A stretch of DNA of 64,000 bases from Flavobacteriales bacterium (lineage in GTDB: Bacteria; Bacteroidota; Bacteroidia; NS11-12g; UBA9320), in contig JACJZV010000004.1 of assembly GCA_020635395.1 (NCBI GenBank), forward strand, positions 1 through 64,000. Reading direction: 5' to 3'. Position numbers and translations under genes: made by a program. Positions 17,919-26,521 of the stretch are shown piece after piece. Below the pieces are notes generated by a model. That model was given only the letters and a program-made list of their open reading frames with translations, searched no databases and was not told the DNA's origin. Positions within the stretch are counted from its first letter, which is position 1; each line of letters begins with the position of its first letter.

Positions 17919-18556
17919 AAGAAATTGTCATTTATTCTGGTATCTACTTGGCTCTGTTTGGTATAACGGAGTGGCTCTATCACAAACAAAAATTTCAGGC
18001 TGAAACCACTCGAAAAATTGTACACATCTGCACCGGAATCATTGCCTTGACCTTTCCTTCCTACCTTCTACATTTATGGCAAACCGCCCTTTTGTGCGGG
18101 TCATTTCTATTGCTCATGTTTGTCAGCGAACGCTATCGATGGTTCAAGTCCATCACTGCCGTTGAGCGAAAATCGTATGGAAGTTGGCTGTTTGCCGTGG
18201 TGGTTTTGCTCTGCTTTTTCATCCAACAAAAGTTAGATAATACCACCCTGTATTTTGCACCCATTTTAGTGCTTTCTCTGGCCGACCCAATGGCAGCTTT
18301 TATTGGCAAAAAGCTGCATTTCAAACCATTTACCGTGTGGGGTCAAACAAAAACCCTGGGTGGCACTCTGGCATTTATGGCCACCTGTTTTGTTATTTTG
18401 TTGATTTTGAATACTGGAGAAATAACTTTTAGTAAACTTTTGAAACTACTGCTTATTTCAGGTATTACTGCCGTTGTAGAGGCCATTTCTACCAAAGGTT
18501 GGGATAATTTGACCATACCTATTTCGATAATTGTTTTACTTTATTTTTTTAATTAG
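17915..18556 (+). CDS. Polyprenol/phytol/dolichol kinase-like membrane protein
   Basis: A 213-residue protein with about seven transmembrane helices in the CTP-transferase/phytol-kinase superfamily (VTE5/SEC59-like). Signature pieces are TRKIVHICTGI near residue 33, LSLADPMAAFIGKK near 125, and TKTLGGTLAFM near 148, then EAISTKGWDNL near 190. Enzymes of this group phosphorylate prenols or diacylglycerol with CTP. With UbiA three genes away, a prenyl-phosphate role is attractive, but the substrate is inferred. It overlaps the DUF3419 gene (ATGA) and abuts the SRPBCC gene. Confidence 0.85.
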   Translation: MKEIVIYSGIYLALFGITEWLYHKQKFQAETTRKIVHICTGIIALTFPSYLLHLWQTALLCGSFLLLMFVSERYRWFKSITAVERKSYGSWLFAVVVLLCFFIQQKLDNTTLYFAPILVLSLADPMAAFIGKKLHFKPFTVWGQTKTLGGTLAFMATCFVILLILNTGEITFSKLLKLLLISGITAVVEAISTKGWDNLTIPISIIVLLYFFN

Positions 18557-19120
18557 ATGAAAAAAGTCAGGGTTATACTCCTAGTTTTATTGGCTGTCCT
18601 ATTGGTATTGGTCATTTTTAGCCCATTCAAAAAAAACGCTGCAACCAACGAATATAGGCTCGAAACAAAGGTAACTATTCATGCACCTGTCGAGAAAACT
18701 TTCGGCTATTTGGGCAACTCCGACAACGCAAAAAAGTGGTCTGTTTATGTTGACCACATTACTTCGCTAAACCCCGAAAAACACCCTGATGGGACGCTGC
18801 TTTCTACCCGAAGATGCTTTAAAAATGCCAACGAAAAAGGGATTCAATGGGATGAAGACATTGTAAAAATCGAACCAAATGTGATGCGAGAATTGACTAT
18901 TTACAACATGAAGAATTTCCCTCTCAAAACTGACAACCTTGTTACCCGACAGCTATACAAACCCGCTGATAGCCAAACCACTGAGTTGATTTTTGGGCTA
19001 TATAAAAATGTCGAAAAATGCACCTTTTGGGATATTATAAAAATGAAATTGACCGGATATGTGGTTGCTAAGATTTTTAAAGGAAATCTAAAAAACATCA
19101 AACAGGAGGTGGAAAAATGA
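18557..19120 (+). CDS. Membrane-anchored SRPBCC (START-like) protein
   Basis: A 187-residue protein. An N-terminal hydrophobic helix (about 4-24) serves as signal anchor. A single SRPBCC/polyketide-cyclase-like domain follows, with the typical IHAPVEKTFGYLGNSDN opening and KKWSVYVDHI. The fold binds hydrophobic ligands in a deep cavity; here it could hold or deliver a lipid intermediate. It starts on the base after the previous stop and overlaps the next gene by ATGA. Catalysis versus transport cannot be told from the sequence. Confidence 0.8.
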   Translation: MKKVRVILLVLLAVLLVLVIFSPFKKNAATNEYRLETKVTIHAPVEKTFGYLGNSDNAKKWSVYVDHITSLNPEKHPDGTLLSTRRCFKNANEKGIQWDEDIVKIEPNVMRELTIYNMKNFPLKTDNLVTRQLYKPADSQTTELIFGLYKNVEKCTFWDIIKMKLTGYVVAKIFKGNLKNIKQEVEK

Positions 19121-20082
19121 AGGTTGAAATCATTGCCCCCAATCCAAAAATTTTGGATGAATTAAACACATTTTGTGGGATGTTGTATCAACCTCGGCAA
19201 CATGTTCAAGTTGGCAATTGGAAAAATGTAGAGCACGTTATTCTTGTTCGGAAAAACCATGAATTGATGGGATTTCTAACCACTTTTAGCAATCCTTATT
19301 TGTCAAAATACCTGATTGCGGGAAACTATCAATGTGTTCCGAACCCCGAAGTTTCAACTCAACTTTTTGATGCACTAAAATCACTCGCAATCCAAACAGA
19401 CATAACTTCCATTATTGGCCCAATGAATGGCTCTACATGGCACAGCTATCGGTATAGCAATTACATTTCTAATCCATTTTTCATGGAATATGTGCATAAA
19501 GATTATTACGTAGAACAATGGAAAAATGCAGGCTTTTTGGTGTGCGAAACGTATTGTTCAAACACCGAACAGTTTGACCCTCTAAAACAATTTTTGGGTA
19601 TGGACGAGTTTTTGACTGAAAAAGAATTGACAACCAAAAAATTTGGTCAAGAGCAACTCATAGATATACATGGCTTTTGCAACCAGGTTTTCTCAAAGAA
19701 TCCGCTGTTTTCTCCAATTTCTTTGAATGAGTTTTTGGAACTATACACCCCCCTTTTACCTTATTTCGACCCCAATTTAATTGACTTAATATACGATCAA
19801 AATCAATTGGTTGGCCTGTTGCTGGCCATTGCCGACCCAAAAGACCCATCGACTGTTATTGTAAAAACCATTGCCCGACACCCCGATAAAAAGTACAACG
19901 GGTTGGCCACCGTTTTGTCCAATCGATTTTACAAAAAGGCCGTTGAAATGCACTTTCAAACTATGATACACGCCTATATGCACCTTGAAAACAGTTCCAC
20001 TTTTGTCTCGAAAAAATATGGTGGTTCGGTATTTAAAGAACATATTTTGTTTGAATACGACCTAAAAAGAATTGAACCATGA
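19117..20082 (+). CDS. GNAT-like acyltransferase, probably duplicated fold
   Basis: A 321-residue protein. The N-terminal half has HELMGFLTTF followed by SIIGPMNGSTWHSYR, and the C-terminal half has NQLVGLLLAIAD and TIARHPDKKYNGLATVLSNR. These resemble GNAT beta-4 strands and, in the second half, a degenerate acetyl-CoA loop, so the protein is likely two GNAT units, one of them inactive. It is coupled to the SRPBCC gene upstream and the AMP-ligase downstream. An acyl transfer step using a product of the ligase is plausible but unproven. Confidence 0.7.
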   Translation: MKVEIIAPNPKILDELNTFCGMLYQPRQHVQVGNWKNVEHVILVRKNHELMGFLTTFSNPYLSKYLIAGNYQCVPNPEVSTQLFDALKSLAIQTDITSIIGPMNGSTWHSYRYSNYISNPFFMEYVHKDYYVEQWKNAGFLVCETYCSNTEQFDPLKQFLGMDEFLTEKELTTKKFGQEQLIDIHGFCNQVFSKNPLFSPISLNEFLELYTPLLPYFDPNLIDLIYDQNQLVGLLLAIADPKDPSTVIVKTIARHPDKKYNGLATVLSNRFYKKAVEMHFQTMIHAYMHLENSSTFVSKKYGGSVFKEHILFEYDLKRIEP

Positions 20083-21515
20083 ATATTGTAAACCACTTTT
20101 TTGAAGCTGCAAAGCAGCACCCATTGGCCACAGCCATGGTAGAAAAACAAAGGGTTTTGAGCTTCTCGGACATGCAAAAACAAGTGGAACAAACGGCTTT
20201 CTCGCTTTCTAAAAAGGGAATAAAATCCAACCAAAATATACTGGTAATGATGCCCGTGGGAATTGACCTTTACGTGCACATTTTGGCTATTTTCCAAATA
20301 GGTGCCCGTGTGGTGCTGGTGGATCAAATTTTTCCAAAAAAAGGAGTGTTATATGCTTTCAAAAAAGCTGAGTGTACGGCCATCGTAACGAATCATTTCT
20401 TATCCGTTTTTAGATTGTTCTTTTTCAGTTCAGGTTTGTTTGGCAACGTTTTTTCCATCAAAAAAAACCCTGAACGATTAAAACAAATTTCACAAAAAAC
20501 GAGGGATGATGAAGCCTTAATCACTTTTACAAGTGGCAGCACCGGAAATGCCAAAGCTGCCAACCGAACCCATGGCTTTTTGGATATACAATTGCAAACC
20601 ATTATTCAAAAAACAGGGCTTTCACCCGGCGATTGTCATCTCACTTCGTTTCCGGTGGTAACGATGTGCAATTTGGCCGTAGGAGCCACCTCTGTAATGT
20701 TTGCCAAACGATTGAATTTAAAAGATCGACAACTTATAAAAAATCATTTTTGCCCCAATATTGTATCTGCCTCGGTAGAATATTTCAATCAGTTTTCGGC
20801 AATTATTGACCACTCAAAATTGAAAAAACTCGTTGTCGGCGGCTCTACCCTTTTACCACATCTGGTGGCCAAATGCACGGCCAAATTTGACCCCAAAAAG
20901 ACCGAATTAGTCTATGGTAGCACAGAGGCTGAACCTATTGCAACCCTTACAGCTGCCAAATATTTCGATATATATTCAACAGAGGAAAAAGGAATTCCGG
21001 TGGGTGTAAAACACCCGAATATTGAGGTAAAAATTATTCAGCCAAATACCGACAAAGTAATAGAATGTAGCGAATCATACATTGGTGAAATCATCGTATC
21101 GGGCAATCATGTTTTAAAAACATATTACAAAGACGAAAATGCTTACCGTGAAAACAAAATGGAATGGCAACAAACCATTTGGCACCGCACCGGAGATGCG
21201 GGATATATCAAACATGGCATACTCTATTTTTTTGGTAGAATGAAGTGGTGTTGGCAGGAAAATGGCGAGTGGTTTTCTCCTGTGACATGCGAAAAATTCT
21301 GTTCTGAAAACAATTTGGCTTTGGAGGCTACCTGGCTGCGAATTGAAAATGAAAATATGCTATTTTATTCCGGGAAAAAGGCAGCGAAAAACGACTTATT
21401 ACAGAGTTTCCCTCACACAGTTTCCAAAATCATTTCACTGAAAAAATTGCCAAAAGACAAGCGACATGCCAGCAGAATAGACTATGAGAAACTGATTGGA
21501 TTGGGATTGAAATAA
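20079..21515 (+). CDS. AMP-forming acyl ligase (ANL superfamily)
   Basis: A 478-residue adenylate-forming enzyme. The phosphate-binding loop is FTSGSTGNAKAANRTH near residue 150. YGSTEAEPIA near 288 is the adenine/substrate motif, and HRTGDAGYIKHG near 375 is the ribose-binding Asp region. Lys in LKKLPKDKRHASRIDY near the C-terminus is the candidate catalytic Lys. The YGSTEA block is reminiscent of OleC-type fatty-acid enzymes. The reaction is activation of a carboxylate as acyl-AMP; the acid is unknown. It is the last gene of the operon and overlaps the GNAT gene by ATGA. No hairpin terminator follows. Confidence 0.88.
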   Translation: MNIVNHFFEAAKQHPLATAMVEKQRVLSFSDMQKQVEQTAFSLSKKGIKSNQNILVMMPVGIDLYVHILAIFQIGARVVLVDQIFPKKGVLYAFKKAECTAIVTNHFLSVFRLFFFSSGLFGNVFSIKKNPERLKQISQKTRDDEALITFTSGSTGNAKAANRTHGFLDIQLQTIIQKTGLSPGDCHLTSFPVVTMCNLAVGATSVMFAKRLNLKDRQLIKNHFCPNIVSASVEYFNQFSAIIDHSKLKKLVVGGSTLLPHLVAKCTAKFDPKKTELVYGSTEAEPIATLTAAKYFDIYSTEEKGIPVGVKHPNIEVKIIQPNTDKVIECSESYIGEIIVSGNHVLKTYYKDENAYRENKMEWQQTIWHRTGDAGYIKHGILYFFGRMKWCWQENGEWFSPVTCEKFCSENNLALEATWLRIENENMLFYSGKKAAKNDLLQSFPHTVSKIISLKKLPKDKRHASRIDYEKLIGLGLK

Positions 21516-21931
21516 ATATCCATAAATTTACCTCTACCTCCAAATATTTTTCAGAAGTCCTTCTAACCCCTTATTAATTCGCACGTTGACCTCTCACGTT
21601 CAAATGTCTAAAATTTAGAATAAATACATACCAAATTCTCAAATACCAAAACCTCATGAGTAAATTCAAATCTCTTCGACCAAATTATCATACACAAGTA
21701 GAATGATGGGGATATAATTACATCTCATTATCAATGACTTCCATCTACAATTAGAATTTTTTTTTCCAAAAATGGGAAAATATCTATACCAAATTATCAT
21801 TAATATTTTACAGGAATTTCGGTTTGATAATTGAAAAACTATTTTCATACTTCAGAAGTCCATTTTGGTTTAATCAACCTGTCTTTGGTATTGCGTTTGA
21901 AGTTTTGGAGTTAAAATTATGAATTTCACTT
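21516..21931. other. 416-bp spacer without a supported gene
   Basis: AT-rich DNA between the lipid operon and the T9SS protein gene. It holds an 11-bp direct repeat (ttcagaagtcc at 21550 and 21851) and a 13-bp one (accaaattatcat at 21679 and 21788). I see no convincing terminator and no exact -33/-7 promoter pair. A 60-codon minus-strand frame has no family features. Confidence 0.6.
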
Positions 21932-24900
21932 ATGAAGCATTTTACAACACAAATTCGATTATTTAACCCAGTAAATAGGCAAATAATAATAAGGAAGCCA
22001 CGATTATATTTTCTTTTACTAATCATTTTGGGCAGTCAATTGGCAGAAGGAAAGATGTATATATATGACGGGCAAACACACGATGCCAATGCCTCCCTCC
22101 TTTCAACATGGCTGTCGGATATAAATGACGGCGGAAGTGCGGATTATTTTTTAAACTTTGATGGATACAGTTCTTATCCTCAAAATATAAATGGGGTAAC
22201 CCAAGCAGGAGGTTTAAAAATAACTAGGAACCCTACCAATGCCACCGTGAGCGACATAACCTCGAAAATGGATCCTGAATCAAGCAGATATGGTTTATAT
22301 GCCTCAGGCGACAATCAAGAATATATTTTTGACTTTAGTTCTGCCACCATTAATTATTTTTCCATCTACCTTACAGACATGGACCAAGCCCCATCTGCCG
22401 AAAAAAATGTTACAGTTACTATAACTTTTGATGATAATAGTACGGAAACATATATCACAGATTATACCAAAGGGGGTACATCAAACGACAATGAATTTTT
22501 TGGAATAATCAGTTGGGATAAAAAAATCAAAAAAGTATCAATAAAACCAGAGAAAGGTAGTGAACATGGTTATGATAACTTGCGATACGGTTCAAGTTCT
22601 CAACCATCAGGTTGTTTTATTGGAGTACGCTCCGTTACACCTCCAACTTGTTCCTATGTTAGCAACGATATAGGATATTATGACCTCTCGGTTCGAGTAT
22701 CTTATCAAAACATCTCATCCGGATCAACCATAAACATCAATGGCACTAATTTTACAGCTAACGGTTCGGGCGATCAAACATTTGTATTAACCAATTTGCC
22801 AATTACCGGTAACGGCCCAGATTATGTAGATGTTGTCATCACAACATCCTCTTGTTCAAAAACTATCTCGGAAGCATACGTAAAACCCGCTTGGGTAAGT
22901 TTTAGTAGTTACCTCTTATCGAATTGTTATCAGGTATCAGGTAATGATGTGGTTGACATTTCAATGACCGTAAAATACCACTCTACCGTGGTGGATAACG
23001 GATACATTCTTTCTGGAGATTATTCAGGTTCATCTGATGTAAACGTTAAGACGTGGAATGTGAGTGCCGTACCCGCCAATGGCAGTTTGTTTGAAGTTTT
23101 TGCAAAGGTTGATAAATACGCGACACGGGCTTGCTACGATACCCTTTCCCTTAACCCTTCTTGCACACCACCTGATTCTTCAACAATATGCGGTGATGTT
23201 TTTTTCGATGAAAATGGCAATGGAGTTTTTGATGGCACCGATGCCTATCAAGCAAACATTGGAATAGAAATTTATGAAGATGACAATTGTAATGGCGTTA
23301 TAGATGCCTCGGATGCACTCCTGACAACTGAGTTAACCGGGGTGAGTGGGGCGTTTAGCACTAAAGTTCCCTATATATCTGGCACTCAATGTTATACGGG
23401 CAAAATTAAAACTTCTGCTTTGCCAAGTTCGTTTATCTTGACACTTCCTGCTACTGATACGGTTCAAATAAAAATGAAAAATGAAAGTCGATGCGTATTG
23501 CATTTTGCCTACGACACTTTGTTGGTAAACAAATTATGCGGAAAACTTTTTGAAGACCTCAATCAAAATACTGTTTTTGATAGCTCTGATATGGGATTGG
23601 GCAATGTAACCGTTAAATTATTCCGTGATGCCGATTGCAATTCATCAACCTCTGGATCAAACGACACATTAATTGCATCGACACTAACAAATTCGGCGGG
23701 AGACTATGAGTTTTTCACTCAATATCTTGGTGGAACGCAATGTTATAAAATAACCTATGACACCACTCAACTACCGAGTTCAGCTATTCCCACAAGTTCA
23801 ACGAAACTATTTGTTAGCCTTTCATCTGGAGGCAATGTAAACTGCGACAACAACTTTACATACGAAAAAACAGATTGTAGTGGATTGAGCAGCATTACCG
23901 GAACAGTTTTTATTGATGCAAACGTGGATGGAACCATGCAACCAAACGAAAATGGCCAATACAATGTGTTGGTTAATCTATACGAGGACGTAAACAAAAA
24001 TGGCTCTTTCGATGCAGGTACAGATACTTTCTTGAATTCGACAAGAACAGATGCAAACGGGGAATATGCATTTTATCCATACTTCAATCCTGTGCAAGCA
24101 ACTTCCGACTGCTACATGGTTTCCAGTTCTACTGACGATGCAGAAGAAACATCGAGTGGCTCAATGGATTTGACAAGTAACCAGCTACAGGTGGCCAACA
24201 AATGGTGCTCAATGAGATTTCAGAATGTGGCCATTGCCAAAGGAACTACCATAGACAGTGCCACTATAAAATTCTCAGCTTATGCCAGCGATGCCACCTC
24301 CATTTCGGTAAATATTTTTGGTGAAGACACCGCAAATTCTTTAACATACACAAGTACAAACGGCAACATTTCTGTAAGAAATTTAACCTCAAACTCCGTT
24401 AGTTGGACACCCACAGCTTGGACAACAGATGACATACATTACACACCAAATATTGGAACTGTTTTGACAGAAATTCTTTCAAATAGTTCTTGGTCGAGCG
24501 GAAATTCTTTAAGCATTATTATGGAAAGAATGGGTACGACAGATCAGCGGCAAGCCAGAACCTACGACAACAGCACCACTCTGGCTCCAGAGCTTTGCCT
24601 GTATTACAATCAAAATTCTGAAAAACGATACTTAATTATTGTTGACTCCACCACCATGCCCGCCGGAAAAACAATGACTACTTCGGCAGTACAGACTGCA
24701 ACGTTTACGTGCAAAAATCAGGTGGATTCGTTGAATAATTTCGGTTTCAAATTAGACACTTCAGGCATTAATATGATAATTGGAAATGTATTTGAAGATG
24801 CCAACAACAATGGTGTGAATAACAGTGGAGAAGATTCCGTATCAAACATTAGAATCTACCTTTATGCTGACAATAATTGCGATGGAGTAATTGACAATTT

Positions 24901-25651
24901 GGCCACGCCACTCGACAGCTCTATTACCGACAAAGATGGTATGTTCAGATTTTATCTTGGTAATGGTGTTTTAGGTTGCTTTATATCCGCACTTGATTAT
25001 ACAACCTTGCCCCCAAGCTATACGGTAACAACCCAGGATACATCCAGATTTCAATTTTCTACCTATGGAAATATCAAGACATACCCATCTTATGGCATCT
25101 ATACCCCACCGCTACCAGTAACTTTTATTTTCGTACATGCCTCAATCATACAAAACAATGGTTGTGAGGTTTCTTGGGCAACAGCAATGGAGGAGAATAC
25201 ACAATATTTTGAGATTCAAAGAGCTATTGAATCTGATGAATTTGAAATAGTGAACACCATAGGTGCTTCATTTTACTCCACCCAACTTACGAATTATTCT
25301 TACTTGGATGAAACAATACCGCCTTTTGCAAAAAACATCAGCTATAGAATTTGTGCTGTTGATGTGGACGGTTCTGTTATGTATAGCAATATTGTGTATG
25401 CATCTGTTTCTAACAAAAACGACAATATAAAAATATGGCCGAATCCGGTTACTGATTATATAATGATAGAACCTGGGAACAAGCGAAGAGGTACTCTTGA
25501 AATCGTTGATTTATCGGGAAGAATAATCGCAAAATATACTATTGAAAATAGCTTCAACACACTTGATTTAACTTCCCTCCCAACCGGAAGTTATACAGCA
25601 AGTTTTATTGACAATTTTGGAAATCAACAAACTTTTAAATTCATAAAGTAA
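21932..25651 (+). CDS. Large T9SS-secreted surface protein with SdrD-B-like domains
   Basis: A 1239-residue secreted protein. A signal peptide occupies about 1-40. Four SdrD-B (Cna_B-like) domains start near 419 (GDVFFDENGNGVFDG), 535 (GKLFEDLNQNTVFD), 656 (GTVFIDANVDG) and 951 (GNVFEDANNNG). Each opens with Asp/Asn-rich Ca-binding-like strands. A domain of about 165 residues (730-895, opening DDAEETSSGSMDLTSNQLQ) interrupts the third repeat. A fibronectin-like segment lies near 1070-1155, and residues about 1167-1239 (KIWPNPVTDYI to the end) form a type A T9SS sorting domain. It is presumably secreted through the outer membrane and attached to the surface, possibly in adhesion. It is followed by a clear terminator. 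Confidence 0.9.
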   Translation: MKHFTTQIRLFNPVNRQIIIRKPRLYFLLLIILGSQLAEGKMYIYDGQTHDANASLLSTWLSDINDGGSADYFLNFDGYSSYPQNINGVTQAGGLKITRNPTNATVSDITSKMDPESSRYGLYASGDNQEYIFDFSSATINYFSIYLTDMDQAPSAEKNVTVTITFDDNSTETYITDYTKGGTSNDNEFFGIISWDKKIKKVSIKPEKGSEHGYDNLRYGSSSQPSGCFIGVRSVTPPTCSYVSNDIGYYDLSVRVSYQNISSGSTININGTNFTANGSGDQTFVLTNLPITGNGPDYVDVVITTSSCSKTISEAYVKPAWVSFSSYLLSNCYQVSGNDVVDISMTVKYHSTVVDNGYILSGDYSGSSDVNVKTWNVSAVPANGSLFEVFAKVDKYATRACYDTLSLNPSCTPPDSSTICGDVFFDENGNGVFDGTDAYQANIGIEIYEDDNCNGVIDASDALLTTELTGVSGAFSTKVPYISGTQCYTGKIKTSALPSSFILTLPATDTVQIKMKNESRCVLHFAYDTLLVNKLCGKLFEDLNQNTVFDSSDMGLGNVTVKLFRDADCNSSTSGSNDTLIASTLTNSAGDYEFFTQYLGGTQCYKITYDTTQLPSSAIPTSSTKLFVSLSSGGNVNCDNNFTYEKTDCSGLSSITGTVFIDANVDGTMQPNENGQYNVLVNLYEDVNKNGSFDAGTDTFLNSTRTDANGEYAFYPYFNPVQATSDCYMVSSSTDDAEETSSGSMDLTSNQLQVANKWCSMRFQNVAIAKGTTIDSATIKFSAYASDATSISVNIFGEDTANSLTYTSTNGNISVRNLTSNSVSWTPTAWTTDDIHYTPNIGTVLTEILSNSSWSSGNSLSIIMERMGTTDQRQARTYDNSTTLAPELCLYYNQNSEKRYLIIVDSTTMPAGKTMTTSAVQTATFTCKNQVDSLNNFGFKLDTSGINMIIGNVFEDANNNGVNNSGEDSVSNIRIYLYADNNCDGVIDNLATPLDSSITDKDGMFRFYLGNGVLGCFISALDYTTLPPSYTVTTQDTSRFQFSTYGNIKTYPSYGIYTPPLPVTFIFVHASIIQNNGCEVSWATAMEENTQYFEIQRAIESDEFEIVNTIGASFYSTQLTNYSYLDETIPPFAKNISYRICAVDVDGSVMYSNIVYASVSNKNDNIKIWPNPVTDYIMIEPGNKRRGTLEIVDLSGRIIAKYTIENSFNTLDLTSLPTGSYTASFIDNFGNQQTFKFIK

Positions 25652-25674
25652 TTATCATTAATTTTTTTTTCGAG

Positions 25675-25700
25675 AAGAGGGGAGTTTTGCTCCCCTTTTC
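25675..25700 (+). terminator. Rho-independent terminator after the T9SS protein gene
   Basis: A stem aagaggggag / ctccccttttc with a TTTTG loop is followed by TTTTCTTG. Ten pairs, one of them G-T, lie 24 bp after the stop codon. Confidence 0.85.
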
Positions 25701-25754
25701 TTGTTTGGGTAAATCCGAGGTCAGAAAATCGTTTTGGCTCTAAACCCATTTTTT

Positions 25755-26516
25755 TTACGAAGATTTATCTATACCAAGCAATACTTCCAACGCATGTCTC
25801 TTGTTTGTAGAAACAGGAATTCGTTCATCGTCAATCATAATGAGAGAACAAGATGCTTTAATCTCCAGCTCACTTACATAATTCAAATTGACAATATGTG
25901 ATTTATGCACTCTTAAAAAATTGGATAAAAATTCCTTCGACTCAAAATAACCAAGGTTCTTGGATGAAACAATTAGTTTTCCATCTCTAAGGTGAATATT
26001 TGAATAATTGCGATCAGCACTAATCCTTACAACGTCATTTTGATTTAAGAAAACAAATCCGCTAATGGCTGGTACGGCAAGTTTATCATTGACAAAATTG
26101 GATTGGTTCAATTTTGGATTCTCTTTATTTATCGTTTCAATTATGGCCGAACAAAGCTGCGTTTCGGAAAAAGGTTTCAGTAAATAATCGGACACTTTAT
26201 GCTTATAAGCATCCGAGGCATAGTTGTTATAAGCTGAAGTAATGATTGTTTTACTACCCACATCAGGTTTTACATTGAGCAACGAAATACCGTTTTGTTT
26301 ACCCAATTGAATGTCTAAAAAAATCAAATCATAATCGACTTGCAACAGATTGGCACAGGCACTTTCAATATTGTCCGAAATATCAACATCGGCCGGACTA
26401 AAACCAAAACCAACGAGTCTAGTTTTTAACGACTCCGAGGCATTTATCTCATCTTCAACAATTAAAACTTTTAAAGTATTGGCCTGAATTAGATTTTTAT
26501 TAATATTGGAGTTCAT
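25755..26516 (-). CDS. LytTR-family response regulator
   Basis: A 253-residue two-component regulator. The receiver domain (about 15-130) has the acidic pocket EDE (21-23), phospho-acceptor Asp68 in IFLDIQLG and the Lys of LLKPF. The LytTR DNA-binding domain (about 150-250) has ISADRNYSNIHLRDGK and LRVHKSHIVNLNYV. It is transcribed divergently from the LytS-type kinase, with just five bases between the start codons, so each promoter must lie inside the other's coding sequence or the annotated starts are too long. The kinase is the natural partner. Confidence 0.93.
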   Translation of the reverse strand: MNSNINKNLIQANTLKVLIVEDEINASESLKTRLVGFGFSPADVDISDNIESACANLLQVDYDLIFLDIQLGKQNGISLLNVKPDVGSKTIITSAYNNYASDAYKHKVSDYLLKPFSETQLCSAIIETINKENPKLNQSNFVNDKLAVPAISGFVFLNQNDVVRISADRNYSNIHLRDGKLIVSSKNLGYFESKEFLSNFLRVHKSHIVNLNYVSELEIKASCSLIMIDDERIPVSTNKRHALEVLLGIDKSS

Positions 26517-26521
26517 ACAGT

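Noticed and set aside
11003..21515. Archaeal-type ether lipid operon
   Set aside because: HMG-CoA reductase, UbiA, CdsA-like and CDP-alcohol genes fit, but no GGGP synthase or G1P dehydrogenase is visible. I keep the broader isoprenoid-lipid proposal.
21666..21848. 60-codon minus-strand frame in the 416-bp spacer
   Set aside because: Atypical composition and no family signal or promoter; treated as chance.
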